Assembly (NCBI GenBank): GCA_032622095.1 | Contig: CP136066.1 | Span: 168,530,664 to 168,594,663, forward strand | Source of the DNA: Siphonodentalium dalli | Taxonomy: Eukaryota > Mollusca > Scaphopoda > Gadilida > Siphonodentaliidae | Direction of reading: 5' to 3' | DNA length: 64,000 nucleotides | Shown here: positions 10,649 to 22,379 of the stretch, piece after piece | Layout: each line of letters opens with the position of its first letter | Numbering within the stretch: position 1 is the stretch's first letter | The notes under the pieces: model-generated | What the model was told of the DNA's origin: nothing | What the model saw: the letters and a program-made list of their open reading frames with translations, nothing else | The model's database searches: none | Position numbers and translations under genes: made by a program

Positions 10649-12219
10649 TCATGTCGTTTTCGCAGCCTTGGAGGATTTCCTCAACCTCAACTTCTTTCTA
10701 GGTTGAAAATCCTCATCTTCTGACATCTCGGTGACACTCGAGGCCTTTTCCCATGAAACCATTCCTGGGAATTTAGTTTTTTTCATAGTCCTTGTCCTCG
10801 TCCTGATTGACTCAGGAGATGAATCAGATGAGATAACTGCCTTCTTTTTCACCAAGGTCTCTTTAGTAATGAAAGAAGGCGGGCACACATGCCTCTGTTT
10901 TGGATCTTGTTTTTGCCAATTTTGGCATTAGTTTGTTTTGTCATAAGTGAAATAGAAGTTCCAGCAACAGGAGATGCTTCAACCGTGTGCTCTATACTTG
11001 TTTCAGGTATACATGTAGGAGTAGTTGGGACACCTGGAATTTCAACATCACTAAACAAGTCACCCGGCGGGTTAAAAGCTGCAATGCTGTCATTAGCAGG
11101 GTCAGAATGTACAGAAGCTGAGGTCTGGAGGGGTTCATGTCTATATTTCTTTACCATTGGAAGAATTTTCCCACCTTCCGAAGGCCCTTCCCAACAGCTA
11201 AATATCACTGACATTGGGTAAGTATATTTGTATTTCTCTGTAAGCGTATACATATCTCTAACTTGGTTGAAGAAAGTGTCTATTTTATTAGTTTTCGCAA
11301 AAATGGTTGTGCCATATGATAGCACAGATGTGGGACTCGAATGTGTAACCTTTACAGCCTGCCATTTTCCGAAAATACTGTTTGGCATGGGTCCAAGCTC
11401 CCTCTATTGTATTTGTATTGCACATGTAGGATTCTTGTGTTTCTTTGTTTATATACTCATGTTGAAATTCTCTAGTGTGGAGCACATTCAAATGTTGATA
11501 CCCAAGTTGATTTAATTTATTGTATGGCAGCCAACCATGGTTGTGGATGGTTGACCCCTTTCCACATACTTCAGAATGATGTCAAGGAGAGTTTGTTCTG
11601 TTCTATCCACTACAGGAAAAATTAAAAGTTTATTTGTGTCCTTTTCAATTAACCAGAAGATCCAAACTTTCATGTCTAGTCTTTTTCCTTTGCCATACTT
11701 GGAAATTCGCCCAAAACAGCTTTCATCTATTCCCACATGGCCAGAAAGTTGAAAATTAGTTTCCGGATCCAGTATGTTCTGAACATATTGGCAGTATATT
11801 TCCATTATGAAACTCGCCCAGTCTACAGCTGTATGCTCATAGTTGACTCCAGCTACCCTAGCCACAGAACTCAGGTTTTAATGGTTTAATTCAATAACAA
11901 ATGCAAAAATGTCAGCAATTGGAATTTTCAAAAAAAGAGTTTTTTCGGATAGAAAATTCATGGGATGTATTTGATGGACATCTCCATGAGTAACTATTGA
12001 CTTCTTCCGTTGACTCAGATTAGATGTAACTTTGCAAGTTGGACACTGTAAACTCTGTTGAATGGATGCATTCCTTCTCAGCCAATTTATTATTTCCAAA
12101 GGATCCTGAAGAAATAGGTTATGGAAATTCCATGGATTCACAAAATCCTTTACATCAATTTTACGATAATTTGTTATTCTCCTTCTCGAATTGCCAACTG
12201 GTTGTCTGGTGGTAGCCAT
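10649..12219 (-). pseudogene. Merlin/IS1595-type DDE transposase (ISXO2-like) with long C-terminal tail, broken
   Basis: Reading from 12219 down: MATTRQPVGNSRRR, a zinc-ribbon half (LQCPTCK), a helix-turn-helix region after an in-frame TAA (11878-11880), then the catalytic core. The first Asp lies in HVGIDESCFGRISKYGKGKR, followed by DMKVWIFWLIEKDTNKLLIF and VVDRTEQTLLDIILKYVERG. A lost G near 11558 shifts the frame into STIHNHGWLPYNKLNQLGYQ; the usual Asp before GW is His. The third acidic residue lies in NTIEGAWTHAK. A T-run near 11303 shifts again into NKIDTFFNQVRDMY. The roughly 190-residue tail (SCWEGPSEGGKILP ... SDSSPES ... RKKLRLRKSSKAAK) is Ser/acidic then basic. Merlin is the eukaryotic relative of IS1016/IS1595. 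At least one stop and three frameshifts: inactive as read. Confidence 0.75.
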
Positions 12220-12699
12220 ATTTAAGAAGAAATGTTAAAGTGTTGGTAAGTCATTGCTGAACTGTGTGAAGGAATATAGTGAATGTCTGTGTAATGTACA
12301 TGTTTGGTAACACGTGATCCTCGACCACATTCACCTATTATTCACGGAAAAAATCACCATATTCCCATTTATTTGAGGGGGAGGGGTTACAAGTTATCCT
12401 TACCTTATATTTAGTTAATCCAAACAACCCTTTTTTATCATGGACCATTCTTGCCCTATTCTAATCACAGAATAATCCGTGCAATTCATTAACACACGGC
12501 ACTATTCCCTTATTTGGGGACATTACATGTTCATGTTACCATACATAGAACTTGAATGTGTAGATACGTAGAAGGCTGTTAAGAAGAATAATCAGAACAG
12601 ACGAGTGAAAAGAAGGGAGAGAAAATATCATATAACTTAATATATACAAGTATACATGCATGTCTAAAAATAATGTGCTGGTCATCCATCAGCAAAATG

Positions 12700-12885
12700 A
12701 TCGAGGTCTGCAGAGGGCGAATTTGGCGATACTACCCAACATAGCGTCAACAAATTAAACCCCTGACGACCTCATTCTATTTTGGTCTTGACCAACTATG
12801 GAGAACTAGCTACAGAATGAGGTGAATTTGGTAATGCTATAGCCCACTGTGCTGGGTAGCATCACTAAACTCACCCTCCTTGGAA
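12700..12885. repeat. terminal-inverted-repeat element (MITE), about 170 bp
   Basis: AGAGGGCGAATTTGGCGATA, followed by CTACCCAACA, at 12712-12741 pairs with TGCTGGGTAGCATCACTAAA, followed by CTCACCCTCCT, at 12850-12880. A direct partial copy of the left arm sits at 12816-12845, and CCTCATTCT/AGAATGAGG form an inner perfect pair. It lies about 500 bp beyond the start of the Merlin-like transposase, but I could not show a matching end on the other side. Confidence 0.6.
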
Positions 12886-13544
12886 TGTATTCTGTAGACT
12901 GCATGTGATTATGACTGTCTTATTTTCAAGTTTCTATTTACACTTACATGTATGTGTCTGAATGCTTGACCTTGGTGTAGCCTTAGCCCAGTACCTAGTC
13001 CAAGAACTCAGCTCATGGAAATGAAAATTAGCTTTGTGATACATGGTGGATTCAGCTGAATACATGTATTGCCAGGTGGTGTAGTGGTGTTGCCCTAATA
13101 TTTAGAAACAGATCATAATTGACATAAATTCATATGATACTATGTGACACATCTAAAGTTACACTTGCTGTGGTGAAAAGAAGGTACACTAATGCTTTTA
13201 TACTTGTTTTTCGTGTATAATGAGCTACCTTAGACAATATTTGGTGATGAAACCAGATGGAAACAATCAATAATTTATCTGCGTGTTTTGGGTTTTTCCA
13301 GGTTTTGTTTCCTGTTTCGTGTTATTTTCCGACCCCCCCCCCCCGGTCAGTTGAGCAATTTGCTTGGTGTTTGTGTATATATAATGGGTGGATGTGCATG
13401 CATTATGTTCAATTCGAATAGTGTGTACAGTATACGATATGCCATTCTCGAATATTAATAACTTAATATATGGAATGCTACTCTAGAACTTTGATATGTA
13501 GCAATTCAACCGCGGAATATCGATGGAATGATCCAATATAGTAG

Positions 13545-14489
13545 TGTTAAAGAATTATTTGTGGTAAAAACTTCCGCTTCTGTTCTCATGATATATGTCT
13601 GAACTGCATTAAATATTTCTTTGTTTTCGCGAAGGCTAAGCTCCCTTCATCCCCGCAGTAGAGTGTTTTCAGATAGTGCAACATTGGGTAGGGAGTCATA
13701 TAGTTCTCTTCTGGGCTCTTGATAAAGTGTACATTCAAAGAGATAGTGATAAGTTGTCTCAAATTCCCCACATAGACTAAAGGGGAAATTTTTAACATGA
13801 TTATCTGCCAGGTCTCCACTCAGGTGGCTACAGTTCAGTCTTAACCGGATATGAAGGATGTGTGATTTACGGCATTTACTATGATAAAAATGGGCAGGTG
13901 GACGCATATTGTCATTGTTGAGTTCCTTTTTGAATTCGTCGATTGTTCTGCTACCCTTTGTAGATTCCGGCAGTTTGTTCCATTCAGAAATTGTCGCTGG
14001 TAAGAACGAATCCATATAATAGTCATAGTTAATATTCGATGGTAGTCTTATATGTTCAAATCTGAAGTTATATCTAGAGTTATTTGCCTGGATTGGTCGA
14101 ACATAATTTCTTAAAATTGTCGGGGCAGTTCCGCGTATCATTAAAATAAACTGGCATAGTTTGTGTTTTCTACGACGCGAGGAGAGGTGTTCCCAGCCAG
14201 TTTCTGATAAAAGACTATATAAAGCAAAATAAGCGATAAAACCATAATATGATTGTTTTGTCATGTAGGTTCTGGTGGGGGGGGGGGGGAACATATCCTG
14301 ACCTGAACATCCCAATGATGATGAGAAGAACTTGTCGATGTGAAAAACTGACTTGCAGTCTCGACATCTTAGTGAACACTTTAGCGATGGTATTGGTCCA
14401 TAATCCAAAGTGAATAATGTACAACTAACTGGTTTTCTCAAGTGGTTTAAGCTGCCGCCAGTCAATGCATTCCTCAATTGGAGGCACAA
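13545..14489 (-). pseudogene. CR1/Jockey-like non-LTR retrotransposon, ORF2 C-terminus (5'-truncated)
   Basis: A long minus-strand frame carries the post-RT C-terminal block of animal non-LTR elements: GWEHLSSRRRKHKLCQF, MIRGTAPTILRNYVRP, YYMDSFLPATISEWNKLPES, RLRLNCSHLSGDLADNHV and then the zinc-finger-like CGEFETTYHYLFECTLY. A TGA replaces a sense codon after NTLLRG, and the same frame goes on with SLRENKEIFNAVQTYI, the usual end of such proteins. No reverse transcriptase motifs (for example YxDD) remain upstream, so the copy is 5'-truncated, the normal outcome of target-primed reverse transcription. A 13-G tract (14277-14289) lies inside the frame as a PPPP stretch and may be an expansion. 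Confidence 0.8.
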
Positions 14490-15143
14490 GGAATTTGAGA
14501 TGGGGAAACTCCATTATCTTTTGTAGCATTCAGCAGAACTGAGGCCCATTGCTCGAGAGGTCTCTATGTTTGTTATAAATAGCTATTCTCTACCTGGAGC
14601 CTATCGATAATGCCATGATCCGTCTAGATCTTAGTTATGTATATATAACATTATGATTTCACTTAAATACACATATACCATGATTTTTTTTGCCGTTTTA
14701 TTAATGCCATAATATTCTATCAAGTAGTCTAGCATTTCACTCTTCCCTTCAGAACATTGGAACGATTAATTTGTATGCCAGCAATTGGATATATATTTTG
14801 TAACTGTGCCTTGTCATATCGAAGAATAGTACCTTTTCCTAAATTATTCTCTTCATCTTTAGCAATATTTAATAATAATCAACGAATCAGGTAAAGCATA
14901 CCTGCCCTAGCAACGACAAACTATAGTCGATTATCAATGTAAAATCCATAAGGGTGAGTATATGTTTTTATGACCATACTAAGACTGTCACTGGAAATAA
15001 CAACCAATTAGAATATCCAAATTAACAAACCACATTGACATACATTTCCAACCAATTTACAATAATGTATGTATTTCGCACATTAGGTTCTTCGATGGAG
15101 ACAGGAACTGAGTAAGACTGGCTACCTACTCAGATATCCACAA

Positions 15144-15290
15144 TGGATGGTGTGGAACTGAGTCGCCAGTTGGAGCATTTCAACACCTTTTGCTCCGACT
15201 CCATGTCTTCCTACTATGAAAACTCCATCGAGAAAGCAAACTTTGGCATGCCAGACAGCAATGGGGCTCTGACCATCACAACATGGTGAA
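15144..15290 (+). CDS. short coding-like frame, unrecognised
   Basis: ATG at 15144 opens 48 codons with balanced, GC-richer composition than the surroundings: MDGVELSRQLEHFNTFCSDS and then SSYYENSIEKANFGMPDSNG. The frame ends TGG TGA, but the bases ACATG|GTGAAT would also serve as a splice donor, so this may be a first exon. No continuation was found, because a hairpin follows directly. No family recognised. Confidence 0.3.
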
Positions 15291-15359
15291 TACTGAATGA
15301 GTGAATTCCTAGCAATAAAATATTTTCATTTGAAGAGGAACTGTATACCAAATCCAGCC

Positions 15360-15602
15360 AACAGAATATATATGCAACAAATGAATGAATTTGAGCAAGG
15401 AGTGTGGTGCAAAATACACTCATGTGCTCTGTAAATGCGTTAACAAGATGGTAATTATAATGAAAATGAGTATGGTGCTCAAGCTATGAACTCATTTCCA
15501 TTATAATTACCATGTTGTTTACATTTTTTCATAGAGCACATGAATGTATTTTGCACTCATCCTTGGCTCAAATTCATTCATTTGTTGCATATATTCTGTT
15601 GA
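15360..15602. repeat. long hairpin, arms about 110 bp
   Basis: 15360-15472 (starting ACAGAATATATATGCAACAA) and 15490-15602 are reverse complements with few mismatches, separated by a loop of about 17 bases. This is an inverted duplication or palindromic MITE, and its transcript would form a long double strand. Confidence 0.8.
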
Positions 15603-15746
15603 GTATATAGGAGATGGCCCCATAAATGACTGGATTTCCCCTATAAATAATTCCCCTGCAAGCATACTCTTCAATACTTGACTATATCAAATATACATGA
15701 ATAGTTGATATATATATTTAATTGAGCATAAAACATTTTAAAGTAC

Positions 15747-17013
15747 CTGGTTCACCAATGGGTATTTTGGCTTTATCATCTGAGAAAAGCAAAACTGTAT
15801 TCTCCTTCCCCAGCTCAACAGCCAATTCTCTAAGGTTTTTAAATTGTGCTGCTGCTTAGCGCTGGTCCAGGTGGTGTGCACGCAATTGCCTACGTTGGAT
15901 CTTACATTGCTCCTAGAATGTTCAAAGTGAGAGCAGCGACGATAAAAGATAAAAAAAAACCACAACTCCAGTTAAGGTAGAAGGCGATGCCATTCAGATA
16001 ACTTTATCTTAATACAATGTGTTTACATTCTGGTATCAAATACCGTGTGAATATTATTCAAATATTAAAATGAATCAAAATTAATTTTAATATTTTAAAT
16101 GTACAAGACATTCCCCCTCCACCCCGAGTACATGATTATAGCACTGAATTTTGAAATCGAAGTCTTTTGAAAGTGAACTCAAACGTTAGATTGGACACAG
16201 TTGGGTTAAAATTAATAGAAATTACATTTATTCTTGAAGTGAACCTGAGGGCCGTCCGGCTGTATGGAATTTTGGGGGCGAACTGGAGCCGCACCAGTTC
16301 ACGAGATGGCACCTTTGTTCCTTCGGGGCATATTTGCTTACATCTTTCAATCATATCCCGAAGCGATATCCATGATGCCAGATGTACCGTGCTCTTGTGG
16401 CGACGGTCGTCAACAGCTGTTTCTTCCTCTACAATCTGAATATAATTAAGACATGTACAATTCTACATACTATTGACATTTCATTTTTGCCACATGGGAG
16501 CCAATTTTTTTGTATTTGTCGGACATGGGATGTGTGCAATCGGCATAGTGAAACCTTTCAAATGATATTTAATGTCACAAAACCGTTTATTTACGCGACA
16601 TATCGCCCTGAACAGGGTATGCCACTTTAATCAACGTATTTAGAAAAGATGGGCAAATAACAGGTTGCTACTCGGAATGAAATACATAGACATACCAAAT
16701 TTCAGAATATTCTGTTCAGCAGTTTTAGAGTCTATAGCGGATATACAATAATACAAACACACAAAGTGATCTCCCAAAATATATAATAGATTAACTGTAA
16801 ATGGCCACTTGGTCAAGTTGACCTTTGAAAGTTCCGAGAAGAATGTGTCATACGTATTTCCTGCTCTACCAGGATTTAAGAACCGCATGTCTTGCATAAT
16901 GCCTTCACAACCAAGTGAAATCAACTGTATTCTCTCAGCTGTGACAGGATGTGATGATGCTGTTCCGTCCAATGCCAACTCCTTGTATAGAAAGTTGATG
17001 ACAGCTGGTTGCA
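15747..17013 (-). CDS. three internal exons of a recurrent invertebrate gene family, function unknown
   Basis: Exons 17013-16823, 16435-16226 and 15912-15747 have good acceptors (TCATTTGTAG, TTATATTCAG, AACATTCTAG) and donors, and junctions of phase 0 and 0 agree. Exon 1 encodes AERIQLISLGCEGIMQDMRF and NPGRAGNTYDTFFSELSK. Exon 2 begins IVEEETAVDDRRHKSTVHLA, then SWISLRDMIERCKQICPEGT and VPSRELVRLQFAP. Exon 3 has KIQRRQLRAHH and ENTVLLFSDDKAKIPIGEP. From memory this block order recurs in many unnamed multi-copy proteins of cnidarians and molluscs. Exon 3 holds one in-frame TAA after HHLDQR, so the copy is a pseudogene or the base is wrong. The first exon enters in phase 1, so upstream exons are missing or distant. 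Confidence 0.65.
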
Positions 17014-17097
17014 CTACAAATGATATAGCATATTTTGGAAACACTGGTAAGATAATTTACGCTTTTATACAATAATGATCTTGTTCCAATGCGTCTT

Positions 17098-17300
17098 CGG
17101 TCTGTTTGTTTATTTCTTTCTTTGGGGATTTACGTCGCTTTCAGCGACCAGGGCTATATCGCGACGCTAGTTTTTACTGTTGGAGGAAACCTCGTGCATT
17201 ACGAATCCTGATGCAACCGTGATTCACACGCGAACTTCCATCAACCTGCACAAGTAAACCACCGGCCTTCCGCGAGCAACCAGTAACTCTCCCAGTTAAC
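17098..17300. repeat. SINE-like dispersed repeat
   Basis: Begins TTTGGGGATTTACGTCGCTT and contains GTTGGAGGAAACCTCG and ACCACCGGCCTTCCGCGAGC, words I associate with abundant short repeats in mollusc genomes. The first 80 bases match the fragment at 1250-1325. Confidence 0.45.
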
Positions 17301-17330
17301 GAGTCTGATACTTTGATTTTTCAACTAAAA

Positions 17331-17516
17331 AACGCTCTTTATTCATACCATAAACGGAAAGAACTGACAAAAACGCTCTTTAACGTTTCGTGATGGGCTC
17401 GCGTGTTTAGTTTCATTGATTTGGGTTAGTCTTTCCTTTATCATTACGAAGGGTGGTCGACGTATTTGTAGACCTGATATGACGAGCGGAACCGGGTCGG
17501 GATCTGTTCGACCTAT
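17331..17516. repeat. dispersed repeat, copy A
   Basis: About 185 bp (CGCTCTTTATTCATACCATA ... GGTCGGGATCTGTTCGACC) recur with roughly 90% identity at 37752-37942. The word CGCTCTTTA occurs twice inside each copy. Confidence 0.8.
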
Positions 17517-18619
17517 TCAAAATGACATTAACTCCAGACTGATTAAACCGCCCACTATTTTTGGGCAGCCTGTGGATATTGGTATTCGAGAATGTGAACT
17601 CCACCAGTTTGTTGTCATGTAAAAGTGTGTTCTACGAACCTAGAATCATGCGATGAATCTCAACTTCTATTCAGAGTAGAGATTCGTGGCATGATCTACT
17701 ACGAACAGTCGTGACGTTTGTTTCTAAATCGAGAATGGTTGTATTATATCTCAATTTTCGAAGCGGCATCACATGTGACATATAACTCATACCAGAACGC
17801 TGTGCTATGGGAACTTTTTCATGCCATCGATGCGTACGGTACTTGCATAGTCATGTTTATTGATCTATATATAGTCGCGGCGGTTACATGTCAGTGACAT
17901 ATCCGTCATAGCGGCATCTAGACGAAGTGGGTGCGGGTTCAAAGTAGAAAAGAACGAAAATGTGAAATTATTTCGAAACTCGACTCGAGCTGAGGGTCAT
18001 CTCTGTGCGCCGCTCTCTGGTCTGTTCCAGTATTACACGGATATACATAAAGAGTTTTTGTGATCATGGGCGTAAAATAGCGGATGGTTCAAAATTTGAA
18101 ATATTACATCAGGACCAAAAAGACACTGAACGCACAAGAGAACAATGAAGGCGAAACCTACTCGTGTTGAGAAAAGACAAATGCTCTATGACCCATATGA
18201 GCATCACTTGGGTTATTAAGTACCAACACAAATCTTAAAATGCCAACAACCCCCAGTACCGCCAACATTGACGACAGAGTGAGTGGCTGTAGAACATCCC
18301 TATGGAACATAATGCAATTGGAAGAGAGTTAATATGAGAAAATAACCCTTCAAATAAAACCTGATGTCATTATATGCTGTTATATGATGCACGGGGGATT
18401 ACATCACAAGCATGCTTAATTCAGTGTGCAGGTCGTCATCCCCTGATTGGGTGGGGGGGGGGGGGGGTAATTCAGGCCCTCAATCTATATAGATGGATCG
18501 CTGAATGCTGGCGAGCTATTCGATCCCTTATCACTAGTGCTTAGTCTTAGTTTTCATTCGCTTATATGTGCCATGTTGCCATTTCACCCATATCACGCCA
18601 TACCCCTTGTCTTTTGTAC

Positions 18620-18970
18620 TCTTGTTCTTGTAATTAGTATACTCACCTTATTGCGGACATATCACTGGGACCCGGTATAAATATATTTATCGGTAAGTCT
18701 GATGCCGGTAATGATTTGTCTGCACGGAAGTATACTGGGTCGTTTGACACTCGTTTTTTTTTGCCGAAAAGGCGAACGCCCACAGATGTACTTTGTTCTG
18801 CATTTGGATTGTTTGATGTCTAACTTTCATCGACTGCCCCACATTGTCCATGGTATGATGAAGCCGGGACAGACCTATGTGAATATTAAAGTGATAACTT
18901 TACCCAAAATTTCAAATAGTATATAATTTATCTAAAACATTTAAACTGGGCTATAAGTATGCCGTTCCCC
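18620..18970 (-). pseudogene. decayed copy of the first exon found at 44950-45149
   Basis: About 340 bp match 44925-45255 in the same orientation. The ATG (18851-18849) and the donor (AATAAG|GTGAGTATAC, exon end 18647) are kept, but small indels break the frame after about ten codons. Extra bases in the T-run (18750s) and near TTTGTC account for most of the damage. The duplicated block includes intron and upstream flank, so it moved as DNA rather than as spliced RNA. Confidence 0.7.
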
Positions 18971-19269
18971 CAAAAGTTAAGTAATCCACCGCATCGAAAT
19001 GTATAGCAATCTTCCATTCTTTCCCGTTGCGTAACCTACTGACCAATCTGAGGAGTCAGCCACAAATAGAAAAGTGGTTCCATATTGAGATTAACCCCTC
19101 GAATCACCTCCACTGGGGACTTTCCCGACCCACTCACGAAATTGACAAGGTAACCAAGTCAGCCGGGAACTCCGGCGCGACCCATGATAGCAATAGCCTA
19201 TCCCGAGGGATTCGGCCCACGTAATATTGTAATTACAATCTAGGTACTCCCAAAATACGGTGCGATAAG

Positions 19270-19325
19270 GCAATGACCGATGTATGGGTTAACATCTGCC
19301 GATCCCGATCGGCCTCTTGTTTTTT
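19270..19325. repeat. dispersed repeat with CCGATC...GATCGG hairpin, copy A
   Basis: GGCAATGACCGATGTATGGG, then TTAACATCTGCCGATCCCGATCGGCCTCTTG, recurs at 44213-44265 almost unchanged, directly before the 147-bp tandem array there. Confidence 0.8.
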
Positions 19326-19730
19326 CAATCTTAGATTAGTTGCCCACATTTTTTGTGGGAAAAACAATGCAATTAATAAAAGCACATTTGTGATTCGCAA
19401 CAGAATTGCCAAACAGGCTACGTTATAAATATATCATTATTCTGCTGCTCGCCGCAAAATAACCATTAACAGTCCAAACAAGAAAACCATAGTCAGAAAT
19501 GGTAACGCCACCAAGATCGTATTATTAGCCATAAATATAAATAATAATACAATTATTCTATAAACTAGCTTTCAAATTTTATGCGGGAAATTTGCGTACT
19601 TCCATATTTCAAGTTTTCCCGTTTCTCGTGGCATACATTACTTTCATCAAACTGTCTTCTTTATTACACAAGCTGATAGGCCCGACTTCACCCGGGCTGT
19701 TTCACATCTGCTTTCCGGTGAAAGGTGCGA

Positions 19731-20245
19731 TTTGACCTTCAATTGACTATTTCGAAAGCCAAGGTCAGGTCAGGGTCATGATTTGTCCAGTCCAAAACAC
19801 CCCCACCCGTAGAAAACTACCCATAGGTATCAAATTTCGTCGAAATCCGTCCGTTTTACCCAACTTGACCTTTAATTAACAATTTTGAAGGTCAAGGTAA
19901 GGTCAGAGTCATGATTTGACCCGTCCAAAACACCCCCCCCGACAAAAGTACCCATAGGTATCAAATTTCGTCGAAATCTATCCGTTTTATCCGAGTTGAC
20001 CTTTGATTGGCCATATTGAAGGTCAAGGTCAGGCCGAGGTCACGATTTGACCCGTTCAAAACTCTCCTCAGACCAAAGTATCCCTAGTATCAAATTTCGC
20101 CGAAATTTGTCCGTTTTACCCAAATTGACCTTGCATTGACAGTTTTAAAGGTCAAGGTCAGGTCGGGGTCACGATTTGACCCGTTCAAAACACTTCCCGG
20201 ACACAAATACCCATAGGTATCAAATTACGTTGAAATCTATGGAAA
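19731..20245. repeat. four-copy satellite, period about 130 bp, with AGGTCA half-sites
   Basis: Units start at 19732, 19865, 19996 and 20125. Each has TTGACCTT, a short spacer, AAGGTCAAGGTCAGGTC or a close variant, then GATTTGACCCGTCCAAAAC and ACCCATAGGTATCAAATTTCG, and ends TCCGTTTTACCC. TTGACCTT and AAGGTCAA form an inverted pair in each unit. A single diverged relative occurs at about 43621-43735. Confidence 0.85.
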
Positions 20246-20689
20246 GCCGAGGAGGACATGTTGGTTGCTAATTGCTAGATATACGACGCGGTATTTTGAA
20301 GGTGTTTCAAACTAGGAGATAGAAGTATTCTGCCTTTCAAATGGTGATGAATTATAGTAGTTTATTCAAATTTTATGGCATAAATTGTTATTAAAACCGT
20401 ATATACTATAAAATATTAATGACTCGAAAATTAAGTGGGCCTTTAAACAAAGTCACAATTGCATTTAGGCTCATCTCATACTCGTCCATTCAGCGATATT
20501 CTACTGCGCAGTTTGTTATAGCCTCCAGTATTTATTGAGCGTTATACCCCCAACTGTTATAATTCGCCTTTAGCAGGCGTACTCTTGCCTCAGATTATTG
20601 AGATATTAGGTCACACATAATCACATTAAATCGCATCGTAACATAGCAATTGTGTGGGCTCCTTGGCGTGAATATGTAATGAGAAATAA

Positions 20690-21980
20690 GGTCATACGTA
20701 ATGACATTAAACTCAAGAAAACCCTCGAAAACAAAACAAAATCACATTTAATGTTTTACGTTATTTCCTTCATAAAAAGAATCTTCGTGATAATGAACCC
20801 TCTCGTTACTTTAGAATATAGAATTAACCTTAAAATAAAAAAAATCTTTGGAACACAGAACCTTCGGAATAACGAACCTTCGGATTGGTGAACCTTCGGA
20901 ATAGCGAACATTCAGAGAAATTTCGGAATAGTGGACCTTCGGGATAGTGAACCTTCGGAATAGAGCCATGCCCCCCCAATATTCATATTATATGCCCAGA
21001 GTTCAAAGGTATGGACCCATAAAATTCTAAACTTGGCCCTTAAAATAATGAACTCCAAATTGGAGCACACACAGAACACCACTTAAGTCAACTGAACCTA
21101 TGTCATGTCCCAATGCGGGAGGGTCCATATATACCACAACATTCATAGTATATGCCAAGAATTCAAAGGTATGGGCCCACGTAATGACATAAAATCTCAA
21201 GAAAACCAGCGAAAACAAAACAAAATCACATTTAATGTTCTAAGTTAAGTTATTTCCTCCTGTATCTGTATCGGTGTGCGCGCATGATCAGTTCGGATGT
21301 GAGCGCACACTCCATATAAAGAATCTTTGTGAAAATGAACCCTCTCAAATTAGTCTCAATACTTTAAAATATAGAATTAACCTAAAAATAACAAAAACCT
21401 TCGGAATAGAGAACCTTCGGAATAGCGGACCTTCGGGATAGCAAACCTTCATAATAGAAGCATGTCCCCACAATTACACCGGTGACGTAAACACATGTGC
21501 CAATCTTAGTTAAAAATAATGAACTCCAAATTGGAGCACACACAGAACACCACTTAAGTCAACTGAACCTATGTCATGTCCCAATGCGGGAGGGTCCATA
21601 TATACCACAACATTCATAGTATATGCCAAGAATTCAAAGGTATGGGCCCACGTAATGACATAAAATCTCAAGAAAACCAGCGAAAACAAAACAAAATCAC
21701 ATTTAATGTTCTAAGTTAAGTTATTTCCTCCTGTATCTGTATCGGTGTGCGCGCATGATCAGTTCGGATGTGAGCGCACACTCCATATAAAGAATCTTTG
21801 TGAAAATGAACCCTCTCAAATTAGTCTCAATACTTTAAAATATAGAATTAACCTAAAAATAACAAATCTTCGGAATAGAGAACCTTCGGAATAGCGGACC
21901 TTCGGGATAGCAAACCTTCATAATAGAAGCATGTCCCCACAATTACACCGGTGACGTAAACACATGTGCCAATCTTAGTT
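20690..21980. repeat. tandem duplication (470-bp unit, two near-identical copies plus an old third)
   Basis: 21041-21511 and 21512-21980 are almost identical (the CAAAAACC/CAAATC indel is the clearest difference), so the duplication is recent. A diverged third copy lies at about 20690-20970. Each unit contains a hairpin GTGTGCGC...GCGCACAC (21274-21310 in copy 1) and short tandem words GAACCTTCGGAATAGCG. No coding frame is convincing. Confidence 0.9.
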
Positions 21981-22379
21981 GTACTCTCGTAATTATCGGT
22001 ACGATGAAACGGTGACGGAATCTGACGAGGTTTGCCGAATGTACAATCACCCAGTGAATTATCGATCGCCCATGCGATACAAAAAAACCAAAAGCAATAA
22101 ACACCACACTACGGTGGCGTAATAATATTACGCCGCTAGCGGCAGGGCTTATATTTCTACGGTAGATTCTCGCAAGTTACTGTGGATTCTAGTGAAAAAG
22201 TATATACTAGTATGGATTCTCGCAAATCCAGATGAGATATATGCCCTGAGTGGCATAATAAGATTATCTCTTTATCTCACCAGTAGCGGAAAATTAGCCA
22301 CAGGAAATATCGTACATGTACCCCGCTTGACAAAACACGTGTCCATTGGCACCGCAATATATTTGCCGTCGGCCGTGGT

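Noticed and set aside
10889-11515. Plus-strand frames of 95-110 codons
   Set aside because: Antisense of the Merlin-like transposase and its tail, whose motifs are clear on the minus strand.
11500-12219. Bacterial insertion sequence or contamination
   Set aside because: IS1595-type motifs are also typical of eukaryotic Merlin elements, and the flanks carry animal-type repeats with no bacterial genes.
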